A stretch of 64,000 nt of DNA, taken from assembly GCA_017302635.1 (NCBI GenBank), contig JAFLCX010000001.1:310001-374000 (forward strand), in the 5' to 3' direction. Shown here piece by piece: positions 33,569 to 43,251 of this stretch. Positions within the stretch are counted from its first letter, which is position 1, and each line of letters begins with the position of its first letter. The position numbers and the translations under genes are program-made. Under the pieces are notes generated by a model. The model saw nothing but the letters and a program-made list of their open reading frames with translations. It was not told the origin of the DNA and made no database searches. This DNA is from Hyphomicrobiales bacterium (lineage in GTDB: Bacteria > Pseudomonadota > Alphaproteobacteria > Rhizobiales > Beijerinckiaceae).

Positions 33569-34372
33569 AATCGTAAAAGGCGAATTTGGCCTTCTGGAAA
33601 ATCCAGAACCCGGCCAGGAAAGTCACCGTGCTCATCACGGCGATGACAGCCAGTATCCCGCCATCGGGCCAGCGGTCAAACACGATGAGCGACTGATAGG
33701 CCAGCACGTAATAGGCGAGCGGATTGAGCTTCACCATCAGCGCGATCCCCGCCGGAACCATGCTCAGTGTGTAGCCGATCGGCGTGATGATCAGCAGCAC
33801 CGTCGTCACATACTGGATCAGGTGCTGGATATCGCGGATCAGCAGCGTCAGCAGCGACAGGATCCACGCGATCCCGCACATGAACATCACCTGGAACAGC
33901 GCGATCACCGGCACGAACAGCACTTTCCAGCTGCCCTGCCCGAAAACCGGCGCCAGCACCATCAGCGCCAGCCCCCCGAAAACCAGCGGCGGGCACGCCG
34001 TCAGAACGGCTCTCACCGGCAAAAGCTCCGCCGGGAAAACCGCATTCAGCAGAACCTGCTTGTTGCGCAGAACCGAATTCGTGCCAGCCCCCAGCGAATT
34101 GCCAAAGGTCATGAAGGCCGAAAGCCCGGTCGAGGTGAGAAAAACATAATCCACCGGACCAAGACCCGGGAGCGTCACCCGGAAAATCAGAAGATACACG
34201 CTCGCGTAAATCACCATCAGCAGCAGAGGAGCGATCACAACCCAGGACAGGCCCAGAACTGAACCCGCATACGTGCTCCGCAACTCAACAACCAACGTCC
34301 CCAGCAACAAGGCACGGTGACGGAAAATCACACGAAACGGCGATAACAAAAGTTCCAACAACAATGGTCCCC
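33546..34372 (-). repeat. 827-bp inverted repeat, copy B (wzm plus start of wzt)
   Basis: This is the inverse counterpart of 11592-12418. Outside the repeat the sequences diverge at once: at 34373 (A/T versus C/G in the other copy) and at 33545. Because both copies end inside wzt after the same seven codons, crossing-over between them would keep wzm intact at both ends and exchange the wzt sequence attached to each. Confidence 0.95.
33561..34364 (-). CDS. wzm: ABC-2 type polysaccharide export permease Wzm, copy B
   Basis: Identical in protein sequence to copy A, this 267-residue permease is paired with an intact wzt and is probably the functional exporter subunit in the present orientation. 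It has about six membrane segments, ending FWIFQKAKFAFYDYA. The start is one of three TTG codons at 34364-34356, with GGGGA upstream; the open frame continues to 34538 but that leader is unlike the family and differs from copy A. The 190 bp between asnB and wzm are longer than the 87-95 bp in copy A and contain no clear gene. Confidence 0.9.
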   Translation of the reverse strand: MLLELLLSPFRVIFRHRALLLGTLVVELRSTYAGSVLGLSWVVIAPLLLMVIYASVYLLIFRVTLPGLGPVDYVFLTSTGLSAFMTFGNSLGAGTNSVLRNKQVLLNAVFPAELLPVRAVLTACPPLVFGGLALMVLAPVFGQGSWKVLFVPVIALFQVMFMCGIAWILSLLTLLIRDIQHLIQYVTTVLLIITPIGYTLSMVPAGIALMVKLNPLAYYVLAYQSLIVFDRWPDGGILAVIAVMSTVTFLAGFWIFQKAKFAFYDYA

Positions 34373-34562
34373 AAAAATACCAACCGAGGAGGAGGGAGAG
34401 GCCGAATTCGAACCCTCTCGACGACAGTGACGGGAGCCTCGATACCAGCAAGGCCGAACGCGCAGATGCGCATCGCAACGCCTTGCACGAGGCAAGCGCG
34501 CTCTTAGACCAACCGGCAAAACTTGTCGAGAAGACCAAAAAACGGCGGAACGAAGTGGGCTC

Positions 34563-36461
34563 TTAGAAGGTCACCTTGAACCGGTCACCCCACATCCCGA
34601 GATTGACGATGCGCCAGAGCGTGAAATCGAGCGGGCGGCGTCCTTCCAGCATGTCGGAGGCCAGTGCGCGCACGCCATCGGCGTTCATCAGGCCCGGATA
34701 ACGCGCCAAAGTCGCCTCGATCCCGTCGGTGACAAGGCCACGCAGCGGACCCCGGAACCAGATCTGCTCGGGTGTTGCAAAGCCGAGCTTGTCACGCCGC
34801 TCCTTCACGATCTCGGGCAGGATACCGGTCATGCCACGGCGCAGCACGCGCTTGGTATCGCCACCGACGATCTTGTGATCATTGCCCAGCGCGAGGCTGA
34901 ATTCCACGAGCGGGTGATCGAGGAACGGCACGCGCGCCTCGATCGAATGCGCCATCGAATTGCGATCCTCGAAATGCAGGAGCATGGCGAGGTTGGAGCC
35001 ATAGGTCAGGGTCATGCACAGGCTGCGGATATCGGTGACCGTCGGCAGGCCCAGCAGATCGGAAGCAAGCTGGAAGGCTGTGCCGGGGTTGCCCTTCTCC
35101 CGGATCAGATCGGTGCCGAGCCAATCATGCTGCGTGAGCTGCCGGTGCTTCCGGCGCATCAGCCCGGCAAGGCCGCGTGGAATCATAGGAACAGCGAAAA
35201 GGCGCAATTGCTCGATGATCGGCGTTCCATGATACCGGTTGCGCTCGATCATGGTGCGCAGGAGCTGCCCGAACTGCCAGCGGCGCGCCAAACCGGACAT
35301 GTAGTAGGAAAATCCGCCGTGGTAGCCGGCGAGCTGCTCGTCCGCGCCTTGCCCGTCGAGCATCACCTTGATGCCTGCACGCCTCGCCTCCTCGAACACG
35401 CACCATTGCGCGAAGATCGAGGTTGAGCCAAACGGCTCATCCTGATGCCAGGTGATATCCGAAGCGCGCTGGAAGACATCTTCCGCCTTCGGAAAAATGA
35501 AGTGCGGTTCAGTATGCGCATGGGCCACCACCGCATCCATGAACGGCTTCTCGTCGACGCTCTTTTCCTCGTAGCAGGCCGAAACCGTGTTGACCCTCGC
35601 GCCCCCCTCAACCGAGCCGAGCAGGTTCGACATCAGGCAGACAATCGCGGAGGAATCGAGCCCGCCGGAGAGGCATGAGCCGACAGGAACATCGGAGCGC
35701 AAATGCAGCCTGACCGACTCGCTCAGAAGATCGCGGAAACGCTCCGCCGCCTCCGCCTCGCTCAGCTTCAGATCGCCCGCAGTGGCAGGATACCAGCGCC
35801 GGATGACGGCTTGCAGCGGCGTGCCGCCAGCGGTCTCGATGGTGATGCACTCACCGCCCCGCACCTGCGTGATGCCTTCGAACATCGTCTCGGAGGTGTG
35901 CTCGGAAATCCCCGAGGCGAGGAAATCATGCACGCGGGCGATGTTCATCCGGCCGCTCAACCCCGGCAGGCCATGCAGTTGCTTGATTTCGGATGCGAGC
36001 GCGATGCCTTTTGGGTTCTGCACCAGATAGAGCGGCTTGATGCCATAGCGGTCGCGCGCTGCGAACAGGCGCTTGTCGCGATCATCCCAGATGATGAAGG
36101 CGAACATGCCGCGCAGGCGGTCGAGCATCGCCTCGCCCCAGAGCATGTAGGCACGCAGCAGAACCTCGGAATCGGACTCCGAGACAAACACTTCGCCCTT
36201 GGCGCGCATCTCCTCGCGCAGCTCGATATAATTGTAGATCTCGCCGTTGAACACCATCTGATAGCGGCCGGAGGCATCGCCCATCGGCTGGAGTCCGGCA
36301 TCGGAGACATCGATGATGGCGAGGCGGCGATGACCGAGTGCGACCGGCCCGGCGGCGCTCTGGAAAACACGCCAGCCGCGCCCGTCAGGGCCGCGATGGG
36401 CGACAATATCGATCCGTGCCTCGTCCGGAGCAAAGCCGATCGATCCGAATAATCCGCACAT
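34563..36461 (-). CDS. asnB: Asparagine synthetase (glutamine-hydrolysing) homologue, copy 3
   Basis: The 632-residue protein has the same length as copy 1 and is closely related. MCGLFGSI exposes Cys2; HRGPDGRGW, NGEIYNY, SGGLDSSA and DEPFGSTSIFAQW follow in order. Like copy 1 it is followed in the same direction by wzm, so each end of the inverted region has an asnB-wzm pair. The AsnB parts have diverged while the wzm genes are identical. A uronic-acid amide is the likely product, given the uronic-acid pathway genes (wbpA, B, D, E) upstream. GAGGTGAGGG precedes the ATG. Confidence 0.92.
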   Translation of the reverse strand: MCGLFGSIGFAPDEARIDIVAHRGPDGRGWRVFQSAAGPVALGHRRLAIIDVSDAGLQPMGDASGRYQMVFNGEIYNYIELREEMRAKGEVFVSESDSEVLLRAYMLWGEAMLDRLRGMFAFIIWDDRDKRLFAARDRYGIKPLYLVQNPKGIALASEIKQLHGLPGLSGRMNIARVHDFLASGISEHTSETMFEGITQVRGGECITIETAGGTPLQAVIRRWYPATAGDLKLSEAEAAERFRDLLSESVRLHLRSDVPVGSCLSGGLDSSAIVCLMSNLLGSVEGGARVNTVSACYEEKSVDEKPFMDAVVAHAHTEPHFIFPKAEDVFQRASDITWHQDEPFGSTSIFAQWCVFEEARRAGIKVMLDGQGADEQLAGYHGGFSYYMSGLARRWQFGQLLRTMIERNRYHGTPIIEQLRLFAVPMIPRGLAGLMRRKHRQLTQHDWLGTDLIREKGNPGTAFQLASDLLGLPTVTDIRSLCMTLTYGSNLAMLLHFEDRNSMAHSIEARVPFLDHPLVEFSLALGNDHKIVGGDTKRVLRRGMTGILPEIVKERRDKLGFATPEQIWFRGPLRGLVTDGIEATLARYPGLMNADGVRALASDMLEGRRPLDFTLWRIVNLGMWGDRFKVTF

Positions 36462-36536
36462 CCCTCACCTCGGTCCTGTTAGTCGGAATTCGCCCGACGT
36501 CACCAGCAGCCTGCACGCGTTTCCGCTGGCGGAGCA

Positions 36537-37721
36537 CTACGACGCGCGAGGCGAACTGTGGAGCAGTTTTTCCAATGCGCGACGCAGAATTCCGCTCTCG
36601 GTCTCCCAGCACAATTCGAGGGCGGCACTTCTGGCGGCCGCCTTGAAGGCGATCATCTGCTCTTTCGTCAGATCGTTGATGATATCCGCAATCGCTTGCG
36701 CTCCGGCATCGCGGCTGACGACGCCGATGCCATAATTTTCGACGGTAGCGCGCAGGTCGGAGCCCGGCGACACGGCCACAGCCAATCCGGCCGCAACATA
36801 TTCGAAAATCTTGTTCGGCAGGTTGAAATGGTGCTGACCCGTGCGCAATGGCGTGAAAAAGACGCCGAGATCGGCGCTGGCCGCCGCCGCATGGATCACT
36901 GCATCCTGATCGACCGGTGGTTCAAAGCGAACACGGCCCGGCGGAACACCGGCCACCAAGGCCTTCAACGACGCGACATAGGCGTCGGAGCCCCCGCCCC
37001 GGATCACCAGCGTATGCGGCTCACGCCAGAGCAGAACGGACTGGAGCAGCGACTCGAGGCCACGATCCGGTAGGAGGTGTCCGTGATAGAGGACACGCAT
37101 CGGCCAGCGGCAATCGGCATCCTGCTGGACATCTACCCGCCTGGGTGTCGAGCGGATCGCCAGGGGTGAATGGGCCAACCCGTAAAGCGAACGGATCGCC
37201 TCAGCGAGACCGGGCCCGACGGTCGAAACCGAGTCGGCGGAGGGAATCGCTGCCCGTTCAAGCTGCGTCACCATCGGCTTGTAGACCATGCGCCACCACA
37301 GGCTGCCGTCGAATTCCTGCGTCGCGAATTCGTGGACATCGTAATGAACGCGACCGCCGTGCCGCGCCTTCCAGGCGGCCGCCACGACCAAGGCCGGCCA
37401 GTCATTGGCCAGAACGAGCTGCGGGCGTAGCCGTTCCAGTTCGCCGAGCGCCCAGCGAAAAGCAGGCTCGACCCAGAAACCGGTCCGCGCCGCCGCGAGA
37501 CCGAGATGCGCCGGCAATTGCCGGGCGAGCGTCTTCAGCCGGTGAACAAGTGTGGGCTTCGGCGTGGGCCAGCGCGAAAGCGGATAGCCAATCGTCTCCC
37601 CAGCATCGGCATAGGCGACGACATGGGGTGCATGCCCCATCTCTTTCAGCAGGGCGCATTGACGCAGAACGCGCTGGTCGCGAGCAATCGGCGAGAACGA
37701 GAGGACAACAACGGAGGTCAT
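36537..37721 (-). CDS. Glycosyltransferase, GT4-like (paralogue 4)
   Basis: At 394 residues this is the most compact of the four paralogues. It has SPIARDQRVLRQ, LVLANDWPALV, YDVHEFATQEF, VLYHGHLLPDRGLESLL and NKIFEYVAAGLAVAV. Without the long insertion seen in paralogues 2 and 3 it shows the minimal GT-B core of the family. The ATG overlaps the stop of the preceding glycosyltransferase as ATGA. It acts in polysaccharide assembly at the cytoplasmic face; sugar and linkage are unknown. Confidence 0.82.
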   Translation of the reverse strand: MTSVVVLSFSPIARDQRVLRQCALLKEMGHAPHVVAYADAGETIGYPLSRWPTPKPTLVHRLKTLARQLPAHLGLAAARTGFWVEPAFRWALGELERLRPQLVLANDWPALVVAAAWKARHGGRVHYDVHEFATQEFDGSLWWRMVYKPMVTQLERAAIPSADSVSTVGPGLAEAIRSLYGLAHSPLAIRSTPRRVDVQQDADCRWPMRVLYHGHLLPDRGLESLLQSVLLWREPHTLVIRGGGSDAYVASLKALVAGVPPGRVRFEPPVDQDAVIHAAAASADLGVFFTPLRTGQHHFNLPNKIFEYVAAGLAVAVSPGSDLRATVENYGIGVVSRDAGAQAIADIINDLTKEQMIAFKAAARSAALELCWETESGILRRALEKLLHSSPRAS

Positions 37722-38833
37722 GCGATCCTCACTGGCTGGAGGGCTCTTTCGATGATCACGCCCGTCTCTTCCGCCCGCACCTGCCAGGATGCGTGATGGC
37801 GCACGTATCCTGAACCACGAAGGCCCATTTGCCGCGCGTCTTCAGGACCATCGCGAAGCCGGGCCACGGCTTTCGCCAAGGCGCCCGGATCGGCAACCGG
37901 AATGACGATCCCCGCCTGTTCATTCCGCACCACGTCAGCCTGGAACGGCAGATCAGTAACAATCACCGCTGTCCCGCAGGCCATCGCCTCGAAGAGCTTG
38001 AGCGGCGCGACACCTGTGCTCGATCGACCATCCGGATCTTCGATCACACAAAGCGCACCAATGGCCCCGCGCAGGTAAGTCGGAACCTCGGCATAGGGCT
38101 TGCGCCCCAGCCAGACGAGCCGGGGATGATCCTTGGCGGCGCGCAGGCGCTCACGCTCGACACCATCGCCGATGACCACGAGACGCACGCCTTCCGGCCA
38201 TTCTTGACGGTCGATGGCTGAAAGCATGGTCGCGACTCCATGCCAGGCCACCAGCCCGCCCACGAAGGCGACATAGATGCCAAGGTCTGCTGGCTTGTCA
38301 CCATCCGGCCGGAACAGGTCTGTGTTCGCGCCGTTCGGGACGAGGCTGACACGCGAATGGCCGCTCTCGGCGCCCGCCCACAATCGCAGGCCCTCGGTGA
38401 CGGTGATCACCTGAGCGGCCCATTTCATTTGCCAACGGTAGCACGCCTTAAGGGGCCAGCCGAGCCAGCGCAGCCACGGATAGGTGATGACAAGATCATC
38501 CGGCCGGCCGTTGATTTCCTGGATCACCGGCTTGCCGAGGAGCGCGCACAGGAGTGAAGCGGGCAATGCTGCCGGATGCGTGCGCATGTAAACCGCATCA
38601 AACTGCGACAATCGCTGCACCAGGCGCCCTTGCGCCAAGACGTAATCGAGAGCGCGGCGCCAGAGGGCTCCGCCTCCAGCCGCGCCGCCCGCTCCGGTCG
38701 TGACCAGATCGATAGTCCAGCCGCGCGAACGCAGACCTTTGATGATCTCATGGACATGCGTATGAGCTGCCTGCCCTTCGCGCGGCGTCTCAAGGCAGAG
38801 ATAGGCGATGGACCTTTGGGATTGCCCGCTCAC
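37718..38833 (-). CDS. Glycosyltransferase family 4 protein
   Basis: The 371-residue GT-B enzyme differs from the four related glycosyltransferases nearby. It has a typical GT4 N-terminus (HTHVHEIIKGLRSRGW), VSLVPNGANTDLF, a central VAFVGGLVAWHGV, and the E-x7-E type donor site in PLKLFEAMACGTAVIVTD. The start is GTG at 38833, directly abutting the TGA of wbpE. It probably adds the diacetamido-uronic acid or a neighbouring residue, but this is only position-based. Confidence 0.88.
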   Translation of the reverse strand: MSGQSQRSIAYLCLETPREGQAAHTHVHEIIKGLRSRGWTIDLVTTGAGGAAGGGALWRRALDYVLAQGRLVQRLSQFDAVYMRTHPAALPASLLCALLGKPVIQEINGRPDDLVITYPWLRWLGWPLKACYRWQMKWAAQVITVTEGLRLWAGAESGHSRVSLVPNGANTDLFRPDGDKPADLGIYVAFVGGLVAWHGVATMLSAIDRQEWPEGVRLVVIGDGVERERLRAAKDHPRLVWLGRKPYAEVPTYLRGAIGALCVIEDPDGRSSTGVAPLKLFEAMACGTAVIVTDLPFQADVVRNEQAGIVIPVADPGALAKAVARLRDGPEDARQMGLRGSGYVRHHASWQVRAEETGVIIERALQPVRIA

Positions 38834-40009
38834 TCAACCTTGCCCGAGCTTGACCTTCGGCACATCGGCGAGCGCCTCACGTGCGGCGGCAATGATGTAG
38901 GCCTGCGTTGCCTCGTCGAGATAAGGATGCATCGGCAGCGAAACGACCTCTTTCGCCACGCGCTCGCTCACCGGCAGGCCGTTGCCTGCGACAGGAAAGC
39001 GCTTATAGGCCGTCTGCTCGTTCAGCGGCTTGGGGTAATAGACCGTCGTCGGCACGCCTTTGGCCTTGAGTGCGGCCTGAAAGGCATCCCGCGAGGCAGC
39101 CGGGACCCGGATCGTGTATTGCGCCCAGACCGAGACGCACTCCGGCATGATGAACGGCGTCAGCGCCATATCGGCGAGGCCGGAATCGTAGCGAGCGGCA
39201 ACCACCTGCCGGGCGGCGATCTCATCCTCGAACACCGCGAGTTTTTCGAGCAGGATCGCGGCCTGAAGCGTATCGAGCCGCGAATTCATGCCGATACGAA
39301 CATTGTCGTATTTGTAGTCGCCCTTGCCGTGGAAGCGCAGCGACCGGATCAGGGCGTCCGATGCATCGTCGTTGGTGGCGATCGCACCACCATCGCCGTA
39401 GCAGCCGAGCGGCTTGGCGGGAAAGAAACTCGCGGTCGTGAAATCGCCGATCACCCCGGCGCGACGGCCCTTGTAGCTCGCACCAAAGCCTTGCGCGGAA
39501 TCGCAGATCAGCTTCAGCCCATGCTCGGCGCAGAAGGCCTCGATCGCGTCATAATCGGCCATCTGGCCGAAGAGATCGACCGCGATCACCGCTTTGGCTT
39601 TCAGGCCAAGCCGGGTCGCCGTGTCGAGCGCCACAGCGAGCGCCTTGGGGTCCATGTTGTAGGTCGCCTCGTCGATATCGACGAAGATGGGCGTCGCGCC
39701 AAGCCATGCCACGGCTTCGGCCGTGGCGGCAAAGGTGAAAGCCGGGCAGATCACCGCATCGCCGGGGCGCAGACCGAGAGCCATGAGGCAGATGCCCAGC
39801 GCATCCGTGCCATTGGCGGTGCCGATCACATGCTTGGCGCCGCAGAACGCCGCCATTTTCTGCTCGAACTCCGCCACCTGCGGCCCAAGGATATACTGGC
39901 CCGCCTCGACGGCACCCATGATAGCCCGCTCCATGCGCGCTCCGATGCGGGCGCGCTGGGCCTTGAGGTCGATGAACTCGATTGGAGGGACGGGCATATT
40001 CATGGTCAT
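38834..40009 (-). CDS. wbpE: UDP-2-acetamido-2-deoxy-3-oxo-glucuronate aminotransferase (WbpE/WlbC)
   Basis: This 391-residue PLP enzyme of the DegT/DnrJ/EryC1 family installs the 3-amino group on UDP-3-keto-GlcNAcA. It has IEFIDLKAQ, GTANGTDALG, DSAQGFGASYKG, and SFFPAKPLGCYGDGGA, whose Lys holds the PLP. These features match WbpE/WlbC better than sugar 4-aminotransferases, and its neighbours wbpD and wbpB give the same pathway. The ATG overlaps the wbpD stop as ATGA. Confidence 0.93.
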   Translation of the reverse strand: MTMNMPVPPIEFIDLKAQRARIGARMERAIMGAVEAGQYILGPQVAEFEQKMAAFCGAKHVIGTANGTDALGICLMALGLRPGDAVICPAFTFAATAEAVAWLGATPIFVDIDEATYNMDPKALAVALDTATRLGLKAKAVIAVDLFGQMADYDAIEAFCAEHGLKLICDSAQGFGASYKGRRAGVIGDFTTASFFPAKPLGCYGDGGAIATNDDASDALIRSLRFHGKGDYKYDNVRIGMNSRLDTLQAAILLEKLAVFEDEIAARQVVAARYDSGLADMALTPFIMPECVSVWAQYTIRVPAASRDAFQAALKAKGVPTTVYYPKPLNEQTAYKRFPVAGNGLPVSERVAKEVVSLPMHPYLDEATQAYIIAAAREALADVPKVKLGQG

Positions 40010-40608
40010 GCGATCTCCTCGAGGCGGCCGTCACGGGTCTCGCGGTAACGCTCGCCGGTTTCGGGGCAAATGAGGTCTGGCCCGAGTTTCGCGCCGTTGC
40101 GGCTCATCCAGCCGATGCGGCGCGCCGGAACACCCGCCATCAGCGCAAAATCCGGAACGTCCTTCGCCACCACCGCGCCGGCAGCGATGAAGCAATAGCG
40201 GCCGAGGGTGTGGCCGCACACAATGGTCGCATTCGCGCCGATGCTTGCACCCGTTTTCACCAAGGTGCGGCGGAACTCGGACTTGCGGTTCAGGAAAGCG
40301 CGCGGGTTGTTGACATTGGTGAAGACGCAGGAGGGCCCGCAGAACACGCCCTCCTCCAGTTCTACGCCGTCATAGAGTGCGACATTGTTCTGGATCTTGC
40401 AGCCATCGCCGATGGTCACGCGCGGCCCCGCCATGACATTCTGTCCGAGCACGCAATCCTTGCCAATCACAGTATGCGGCAGCACGTGCACGAAATGCCA
40501 GATTTTTGTGCCGGAACCGATGCTCACATCCTGATCGACATAGGCGCTTTCGTGGATCGACACGCCCGCGAAGCGAGGATCGGAGCGCATCTCCGGCTGG
40601 CCGGCCAT
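40006..40608 (-). CDS. wbpD: UDP-2-acetamido-3-amino-2,3-dideoxy-glucuronate N-acetyltransferase (WbpD/WlbB)
   Basis: The 200-residue left-handed beta-helix enzyme acetylates the 3-amino group to give UDP-GlcNAc(3NAc)A. KIWHFVHVLPHTVIG, GQNVMAGPRVTIGDG, CGPSCVFTNVNNPRA and the C-terminal GVPARRIGWM are characteristic of WbpD/WlbB, including conserved His and Asn residues at the active site between trimer subunits. It begins 5 bp after the wbpB stop and overlaps wbpE. No gene for the 2-epimerase WbpI is visible here, so the sugar may keep the gluco configuration or be epimerised by an enzyme encoded elsewhere. Confidence 0.94.
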   Translation of the reverse strand: MAGQPEMRSDPRFAGVSIHESAYVDQDVSIGSGTKIWHFVHVLPHTVIGKDCVLGQNVMAGPRVTIGDGCKIQNNVALYDGVELEEGVFCGPSCVFTNVNNPRAFLNRKSEFRRTLVKTGASIGANATIVCGHTLGRYCFIAAGAVVAKDVPDFALMAGVPARRIGWMSRNGAKLGPDLICPETGERYRETRDGRLEEIA

Positions 40609-40613
40609 GCTGC

Positions 40614-41573
<960 letters not shown>

Positions 41574-41593
41574 TCAGATCGTGTCAGGGCTTT

Positions 41594-42940
41594 TCACGCC
41601 TTGACGACATTGCCGCCGGTGATCCCCGCCTTCGCGCAGGCATTGCGCGTGTCCACCACCAGTTTCGACGCCTTGACCAACGCCTTGTAATCCACCGCAT
41701 CGTGATCGGTCGCGATCAGAACGACATCATAGGCTGCGACATTCGCGTCGGTGAGCGGCACAGATTTCCGCCCCGTCAGCGAGGCGTGCTCGCGCGTCTT
41801 GGGGATCACGCCGACATGCGGATCATGGTAATCCGTCGTGGCGCCACGCGATTCCAGGATTTCGATCAGGCGGAGCGACGGGCTCTCGCGCATATCATCG
41901 ATGTTCTTCTTGTAGGCGATGCCCATCACCAGCACTTTCGCGCGGGACAGGCCCTTGCCTGCCGAGCGATCCAGGGCTTCGGCCACACGGTCGACCACGT
42001 AATGCGGCATGCCGGTATTGATCTGCCCGGCCAGTTCGATGAAGCGCGTTGTCACATCGAATTCGCGCGCTTTCCAGGTCAGGTAGAACGGGTCGATCGG
42101 GATGCAATGCCCCCCAAGGCCCGGCCCCGGATAGAAGGGCATAAAGCCGAAGGGCTTGGTCTTGGCGGCGTCAATCACCTCCCAGACATCGATGCCCATC
42201 TTGTCGTAGATGACCTTCAGTTCGTTCACGAGCGCGATATTGACGGCGCGGAAGATGTTCTCCGTCAGCTTCACCGCTTCGGCCGTCGCGGAGGACGACA
42301 CCGGCACGGTCTTGACCACCAGCGCATTGTAGACGGCAACGGCGAGCTTGAGGGCTTCGTCTCCATCGCCGCCGACGACCTTGGGGATCGTTGAAGTCGA
42401 GAAATTCTCGTTGCCGGGGTCCTCGCGCTCGGGCGAGAAAGCCAGGAAGAAATCTACCCCGCTCTTGAGCCCTGTCTTTTCGAAGCGGGGGCGCATCACC
42501 TCATCGGTCGTGCCCGGCCAGGTGGTCGATTCCAGAACGACCAGTTGCCCCTTGCGCAGGCGCGGCGCGATCGCCTCCGCCGTGTTCTCGACATAGGAGA
42601 GGTCCGGCTCACGCTGCTTGGAGAGCGGCGTCGGCACGGCGATGATAATGGCATCGACCTCTTTCAACCGGTCGAAATCCGTGGTGGCGACGAAGCGCCC
42701 GTCTTTCACCGCCTCGTTGATAGCGGTGGTCGGGATGTGCTTGATGAAGCTCTCGCCGCGGTTCAACTGCGCCACGCGCGGCGCATCGATATCGAAACCG
42801 ATAACCGGGAAACCGGCTTTGCATGCGGTCAATGCGAGGGGAATACCGACATAGCCAAGGCCGATGATGCCGATGGTATAGTTGCGGGTCGAGACACGGG
42901 CGATCAGATCAGCGACCATCGCTTCTGGTGTGGCAGACAT
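41594..42940 (-). CDS. wbpA: UDP-N-acetyl-D-glucosamine 6-dehydrogenase (WbpA type)
   Basis: The 448-residue enzyme oxidises UDP-GlcNAc to UDP-GlcNAcA in two NAD+ steps, opening the pathway. It has the Rossmann IGLGYVGIPLAL, the catalytic Cys in GLGGHCIPIDPFY, TENIFRAVNIALVNE, and GIAYKKNIDDMRESP in the C-terminal UDP-binding domain. The order of motifs and the length match WbpA rather than UDP-glucose dehydrogenase Ugd. As the first gene of the long minus-strand cluster, its upstream region (42941-43251) probably holds the main promoter. Confidence 0.94.
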   Translation of the reverse strand: MSATPEAMVADLIARVSTRNYTIGIIGLGYVGIPLALTACKAGFPVIGFDIDAPRVAQLNRGESFIKHIPTTAINEAVKDGRFVATTDFDRLKEVDAIIIAVPTPLSKQREPDLSYVENTAEAIAPRLRKGQLVVLESTTWPGTTDEVMRPRFEKTGLKSGVDFFLAFSPEREDPGNENFSTSTIPKVVGGDGDEALKLAVAVYNALVVKTVPVSSSATAEAVKLTENIFRAVNIALVNELKVIYDKMGIDVWEVIDAAKTKPFGFMPFYPGPGLGGHCIPIDPFYLTWKAREFDVTTRFIELAGQINTGMPHYVVDRVAEALDRSAGKGLSRAKVLVMGIAYKKNIDDMRESPSLRLIEILESRGATTDYHDPHVGVIPKTREHASLTGRKSVPLTDANVAAYDVVLIATDHDAVDYKALVKASKLVVDTRNACAKAGITGGNVVKA

Positions 42941-43251
42941 TTCTCAAGGCTTCCTGACGCGAACCAAAGGCGGAGCGCCGATGGCGGGCTCCGATGAAAA
43001 CGGGGCTTGTCGGCATTTGTCCGGATGAAATCCGGGCCATTTTCGCCGGAACATCAGATCCAGCGTTATCCCGAGCAAGTGAGCAGACTGCCTTTGCGTC
43101 CCCGGCGCGTTGATGTCAAGCGGCTGCGCGGGCCAGTTCCGGGCGAGCGCAACCATTCTTCCCGGGTCAGGTGCCGGGCAATATTGACCTCGGCACCCGA
43201 AGAGAAGCCTCTCCTGCCACGGGCGGCATGCAAGCGCCGCGCTACGGATTT
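42941..43251 (-). promoter_or_regulatory. Region upstream of wbpA, probable promoter of the 29-kb polysaccharide operon
   Basis: These 311 bp between the fibre gene stop and the wbpA start contain no credible gene. They must provide the promoter of the large minus-strand transcript and the 3' end of the fibre transcript. I saw no clear intrinsic terminator or -35/-10 pair. Confidence 0.4.

Noticed and set aside
32189..33646. 485-codon plus-strand open frame opposite wzt copy 2
   Set aside because: Shadow of a canonical ABC ATPase.
11592..34372. Inverted repeats as ends of a transposon
   Set aside because: The repeats contain a housekeeping-type export permease, not a transposase, and no target-site duplication is evident at 11591/34373 or at the inner ends. 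Homologous duplication is simpler.
34380..34520. tRNA-like words on the minus strand before wzm copy B (a D-arm-like GGTTGGTCTAAGAGCGC and GGGTTCGAAT)
   Set aside because: No 7-bp acceptor stem can be formed, the anticodon arm has a 5-nt loop without U33, the T-stem does not pair, and the distance between arms is about 45 nt too long. At best a decayed tRNA fragment; tRNAscan-SE or Infernal would decide.
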